Source: Acidulodesulfobacterium_A sp049965795
Lineage (GTDB): Bacteria; SZUA-79; Acidulodesulfobacterales; Acidulodesulfobacteraceae
Length of the DNA stretch: 34,301 nucleotides
Direction of reading: 5' to 3'
Assembly (NCBI GenBank): GCA_049965795.1
Contig: JBMFVW010000017.1
Location: 1 to 34,301 of the forward strand
Shown: piece by piece, positions 31,553 through 34,301 of the stretch
Layout of the letters: the number at the start of each line of letters is the position of its first letter
Position numbering within the stretch: position 1 is the stretch's first letter
Translations under genes and position numbers: made by a program
Notes under the pieces: model-generated
What the model was told of the DNA's origin: nothing
The model's database searches: none
Seen by the model: the letters and a program-made list of their open reading frames with translations, nothing else

Positions 31553-31603
31553 TTACGTTTCGGTTACAATTTTATATTAAGTTATATAATAAATTAATAA
31601 ATT

Positions 31604-31631
31604 TTGACTTTTTTTTGTACAATGGTATAAT
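31604..31631 (+). promoter_or_regulatory. Promoter of the minor pilin cluster
   Basis: TTGACT (31604-31609), 16-bp spacer, TATAAT (31626-31631), preceded by TGG to give the extended -10 TGGTATAAT. The pilV ATG is at 31680. Confidence 0.6.
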
Positions 31632-31679
31632 TATTTATATAAAACAAAAATAGGATTTTTAAAATAAAATTTTATAGCT

Positions 31680-32243
31680 ATGAAAACTTTCATATCGATA
31701 AAAAACAATAGCGGAGCTTCTCTTCTCGAAGTAATGATAGCTATGGTAATACTTACCGTCGGGTTTTTGGGAGTAATGGCGCTTTCGGTAGCTCTTACAA
31801 ATAATAATGCGACGGCGGGCAAGATAAATACAGCAACGGCTATAGCGCAGGCGGAAGTCAGCCAGCTAAATTATATAGGCGAAACGCAAGGGCCAGCTAA
31901 CTTAGAGGCAGATTTTACAAGCTACCTGCCGTCGCCTTCTTACGGCGCTACACAAATTTCTACAAAATGTCCCAGCAGTTTTAGCGGGGGTATATGTTAT
32001 GAATACGAAATAAGTCCGCAGGATGCGCCTCAGGCAGGAAGTCCAGCCGAAAACGTAGATAACGGAGTAACATTGCCTTATACGGTAATGTTTATATTAA
32101 ATCAAAATGCCGCTCAAACTTCTTCGGAGGTATTAAATGCCGTAGTAGAAGTTTGCTGGCAGGACGGCGGATTAGTATGCAGGTTGGACGGCGGCGGACA
32201 GTATGCTCAGCACTTGATCGTGATGAACGACGTAATATCATAA
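31680..32243 (+). CDS. pilV: PilV-like minor pilin (type IV pilus/prepilin modification protein)
   Basis: A 187-aa prepilin. The class III signal is SGASLLEVMIAMVILTVGF, with cleavage after Gly and Glu at position +5. The hydrophobic helix is followed by a hydrophilic globular domain containing Cys pairs (CPSSFSGGICYEY; VCWQDGGLVC) suited to a disulfide. PilV-type minor pilins help start pilus assembly and modulate adhesion. It leads the cluster pilV-pilW-pilX-pilY1-like, a conventional order, and has its own promoter. It could also be a GspI-type pseudopilin, but the neighbours favour pili. Confidence 0.85.
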   Translation: MKTFISIKNNSGASLLEVMIAMVILTVGFLGVMALSVALTNNNATAGKINTATAIAQAEVSQLNYIGETQGPANLEADFTSYLPSPSYGATQISTKCPSSFSGGICYEYEISPQDAPQAGSPAENVDNGVTLPYTVMFILNQNAAQTSSEVLNAVVEVCWQDGGLVCRLDGGGQYAQHLIVMNDVIS

Positions 32244-32305
32244 AAAAGAAATTAATGATTTAATAATACGATTATTAAGTTTAAATATCTATAAAAATAA
32301 TAAAT

Positions 32306-33490
32306 ATGAACAGAAAAAATATTTATATTCCCTTTAAGATATTAAATAACGAAAAAGGGTTGACGCTTATCGAATTAATTATAGCGCTGGCTATTTCCGT
32401 TATAGTAGTAGCGGCTGCAGGTTTTATACTGCTGACCCAGTCCGGCGTCATAAGGTTAAGCAGGTCGGTGTCAACCGAACAGCAGAATCTTAACGTCGCA
32501 TTTAATAGCGCAAGATATTCCCTCAGATTGGCCGGTTTCGATGAGGGTCAGAAAGTTTTTGTCGATAATACATCCTCCGTCTTACCCGTTTTAATTATTC
32601 CGTCCCAGACTTACGGAGGCGTTACTTATCCCTATGAAGTAGAAATTTCGTATTTTCCGCCGCCTCAAACCAGTCCGTCCCTTATGAATCTGGGAGCAGG
32701 ATGCACCATAAGCAATCCTACCGGAACAGAATTTCAACTGAATTCATCCTGCAGTATATCTGATTTCCAACCAGGTGAAATTGTAAATGTTTCTAATGCA
32801 GTACCATCAAGTAATGCCGTTAAACAATTGTGTATTACGCATATAGACAGCATTAACGATGAGCTTCAATTTAATCACGGAGTAGATAGTGCCTGCGAGC
32901 AGATGAATCCTACGCCTCCGAATTTGCCGTCAAGTGCAAGTATTTCGGTCGCTCTTCAGCCGTCCGGAGCGGAACAGTTTCTTTTTTATTGGAGTAACGG
33001 CTATAAATCAACTAACGGCGCATGTCCGAACGGCGGCAATTTGGAAAATTTTTCTAATGGAGAGTGGTGCACATATAGTTTTAATTATCCTTTCGATAAA
33101 CCGGGGCATATATACAAATGCACTGTGCAGTCTCCGCCCAATATAGACGCAATGCCGGTATGCCAGGCAAACAGCACTGTTTCGCTTTCAAACTATATAT
33201 ATAGTTTCAGCTTGACTCCTCTCGGTAATTCTAATACAAACTTTTCTTCATTTCCTGTTTTGCCTTATACCGTCCAATATAAAGCGGTTTATAATACCTA
33301 TATTTTAACTATAACAGGCGAATCCAGCGCTGCCCTGTCGGATTCTCCGGCATACAGCGTCGATGTTCCTTATAATTCTAATGCAAACGGAACGGGTGCA
33401 ATCGGAAATGCGGGACAGACCGTAGGAAATAATATATTAAAAACGCTAAGTTCCAATATATTTTTAAGAAATGTTTATTACGGAAGTTAA
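32306..33490 (+). CDS. pilW: PilW-like minor pilin
   Basis: A 394-aa prepilin, somewhat large. The N-terminus carries NEKGLTLIELIIALAISVIV, with cleavage after Gly, then L, and Glu at +5, and FNSARYSLRLAGFDEGQ further on resembles the PilW/GspJ segment. The body is rich in Ser, Pro, Asn and Cys, with many predicted loops (for example CTISNPTG, CSISDFQPG, NGACPNGGN, WCTYSFNYPF). It is expected to form part of the pilus-tip minor pilin complex with PilV and PilX. It follows pilV by 62 bp. Confidence 0.82.
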   Translation: MNRKNIYIPFKILNNEKGLTLIELIIALAISVIVVAAAGFILLTQSGVIRLSRSVSTEQQNLNVAFNSARYSLRLAGFDEGQKVFVDNTSSVLPVLIIPSQTYGGVTYPYEVEISYFPPPQTSPSLMNLGAGCTISNPTGTEFQLNSSCSISDFQPGEIVNVSNAVPSSNAVKQLCITHIDSINDELQFNHGVDSACEQMNPTPPNLPSSASISVALQPSGAEQFLFYWSNGYKSTNGACPNGGNLENFSNGEWCTYSFNYPFDKPGHIYKCTVQSPPNIDAMPVCQANSTVSLSNYIYSFSLTPLGNSNTNFSSFPVLPYTVQYKAVYNTYILTITGESSAALSDSPAYSVDVPYNSNANGTGAIGNAGQTVGNNILKTLSSNIFLRNVYYGS

Positions 33491-33492
33491 TT

Positions 33493-34095
33493 ATGAATAA
33501 GAATATTAATAAAAAATTAATTTTAAACAGCGACGGTATAGCACTGGTAACGGTTATATTGATAATAGCCATACTTGGAATTTTGGCCGCAGTGGCTATT
33601 GAAACTACGGGTTCCGATATTATAAACGCCGGCAATATTACCAGTTCTGAACAGACTTTGAACGTATCTAATTCTGCGATGAATTTTGTTTTATCACAGT
33701 TAGGCACGGATGCCGCTCCTACTAATTTCAATATAGGTTTGCCTGCATCAAATGTATGCTATTATTCAAACGGCGTAAATTCTGTTCAGGCATACGGCGG
33801 TGCTATTGGCACATGTCCAGTGCTATCTGCAGTTGATTCGAATTCTTTCTCGCTTGCATCTATGAATTTTTCTGCCGGTGTAGTAAATAACGCTAATTTT
33901 GGATTTGAATATATAGGGATATATGGAAGTTGCCCCAACGGTTATAATATTACACAATATAAATGTTATAACGGTGAAATAGAGGTAATAGCCGATAAAA
34001 ACCTTGACGGAAAGATGATAGGCGAATCAGTAGAAGCAGGGATGTTTTTTACTTACGGACCGTTTCCGGAGCAGATAGGCTATAATCAGCAATAG
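33493..34095 (+). CDS. pilX: PilX-like minor pilin
   Basis: A 200-aa prepilin whose N-terminus has SDGIALVTVILIIAILGILA, with cleavage after Gly. Unlike PilV and PilW, position +5 is Thr rather than Glu, which is characteristic of PilX/GspK tip subunits. The remainder is Asn/Ser/Gly-rich with Cys residues (GSCPNGYNITQYKCYNG). It probably caps the minor pilin tip. It begins 2 bp after pilW, so translation is coupled. Confidence 0.8.
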   Translation: MNKNINKKLILNSDGIALVTVILIIAILGILAAVAIETTGSDIINAGNITSSEQTLNVSNSAMNFVLSQLGTDAAPTNFNIGLPASNVCYYSNGVNSVQAYGGAIGTCPVLSAVDSNSFSLASMNFSAGVVNNANFGFEYIGIYGSCPNGYNITQYKCYNGEIEVIADKNLDGKMIGESVEAGMFFTYGPFPEQIGYNQQ

Positions 34096-34133
34096 TTACG
34101 ATAAACAGAATAAATTTAAAGAGGTTTATCTTT

Positions 34134-34301
34134 ATGAAAAAACATAACAAAACTGCTTTTAAGTTACAAACCATAACCGTGTTAGCAGTATTAATATTAA
34201 TTTTTGGCGGTTTTATAAAAAATTCATATGCACTTTTGCAGATTAATTATACTTCTCCGATTATACACGAAACTTCAGGCAGCAGCGGCTATATTTATTA
34301 T
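34134..34301 (+). CDS. PilY1-like or other exported protein, N-terminal fragment
   Basis: The ATG at 34134 has AAAGAGG about 10 nt upstream. The 56 codons in the window encode a basic start and a clear signal peptide (TITVLAVLILIFGGFIKNSY), followed by a mature start ALLQINYTSP. The gene runs off the right edge. Its place right after pilX suggests PilY1, the tip adhesin and calcium-binding protein, but the visible portion has no diagnostic domain. Confidence 0.6.
   Translation, partial: MKKHNKTAFKLQTITVLAVLILIFGGFIKNSYALLQINYTSPIIHETSGSSGYIYY

Larger units (their letters stand above)
31396..31679. other. Divergent intergenic region between ssb and the minor pilin cluster
   Basis: Contains the four-copy 11-bp tandem repeat (31509-31552) and the pilV promoter (31604-31631). 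The ssb promoter must also be here on the minus strand, but it is not clear enough to place. No coding sequence recognised. Confidence 0.55.

Noticed and set aside
1..34301. tRNA, rRNA or a novel defence island
   Set aside because: I found no cloverleaf or rRNA-like segments by eye, and apart from the R-M cassette there are no clustered defence-type genes.

Overview
The window looks like chromosomal sequence from an AT-rich, Gram-negative bacterium. It encodes LPS-heptose synthesis (HldD), a LolA-type lipoprotein carrier and type IV pilus minor pilins. A parA-parB pair sits directly upstream of an F1Fo-ATPase cluster with two b-type subunits (b' and b), an order known from Desulfobacterota/deltaproteobacteria such as Geobacter. 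An acidophilic or anaerobic Desulfobacterota-like lineage is plausible, but that is inference. A run of 100 Ns (10807-10906) shows this is a scaffold.

Layout. 1-743 (-): a TauE/SafE permease cut by the window edge. 1012-3047 (+): a PAS-GGDEF diguanylate cyclase split by a frameshift at a C9/A8 tract, then a decayed TauE/SafE tail (3069-3266) and a zinc alcohol dehydrogenase. 4398-4435: a 38-bp perfect palindrome with a canonical parS core. 4447-5327 (-): a NifX-type protein and a DUF134 regulator. 5468-8112 (+): a PfkB sugar kinase, a secreted PLD-like protein and HldD. 8161-9012 (-): endonuclease IV. 9164-10705 (+): bacterioferritin and an aldo/keto reductase. After the gap come a CDGSH Fe-S protein, GltX and a VIT1-type metal transporter.

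A second parS (13801-13816) and a REP-like inverted-repeat cluster precede parA-parB, atpF'-atpF-atpH-atpA-atpG-atpD-atpC, serS, ftsK, a lolA-like gene, yajQ, glnB and glnA, all on +. A strong terminator (28055-28097) closes that stretch. A two-gene restriction-modification cassette follows on -: a CfrBI-like REase and a HEAT-repeat SPPY methyltransferase. Next are ssb (-), a tandem 11-bp repeat, and a + strand pilV-pilW-pilX-pilY1-like cluster running off the right edge.

How it fits together. ParA, ParB and two parS sites form a chromosome segregation locus, with FtsK nearby for terminus segregation. The ATPase cluster lacks subunits a and c here and has an epsilon without its C-terminal helical domain. 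GlnB keeps the uridylylation tyrosine, but GlnA has Phe where the adenylylation tyrosine normally sits, so classical GlnE control of this GlnA looks impossible. The best leads are the homopolymer-interrupted diguanylate cyclase, the parS pair, the GlnA Y-to-F change, the internal ribosome-binding site in the DUF134 gene and the HEAT-fused methyltransferase. I did not find an unmistakably new multi-gene system.
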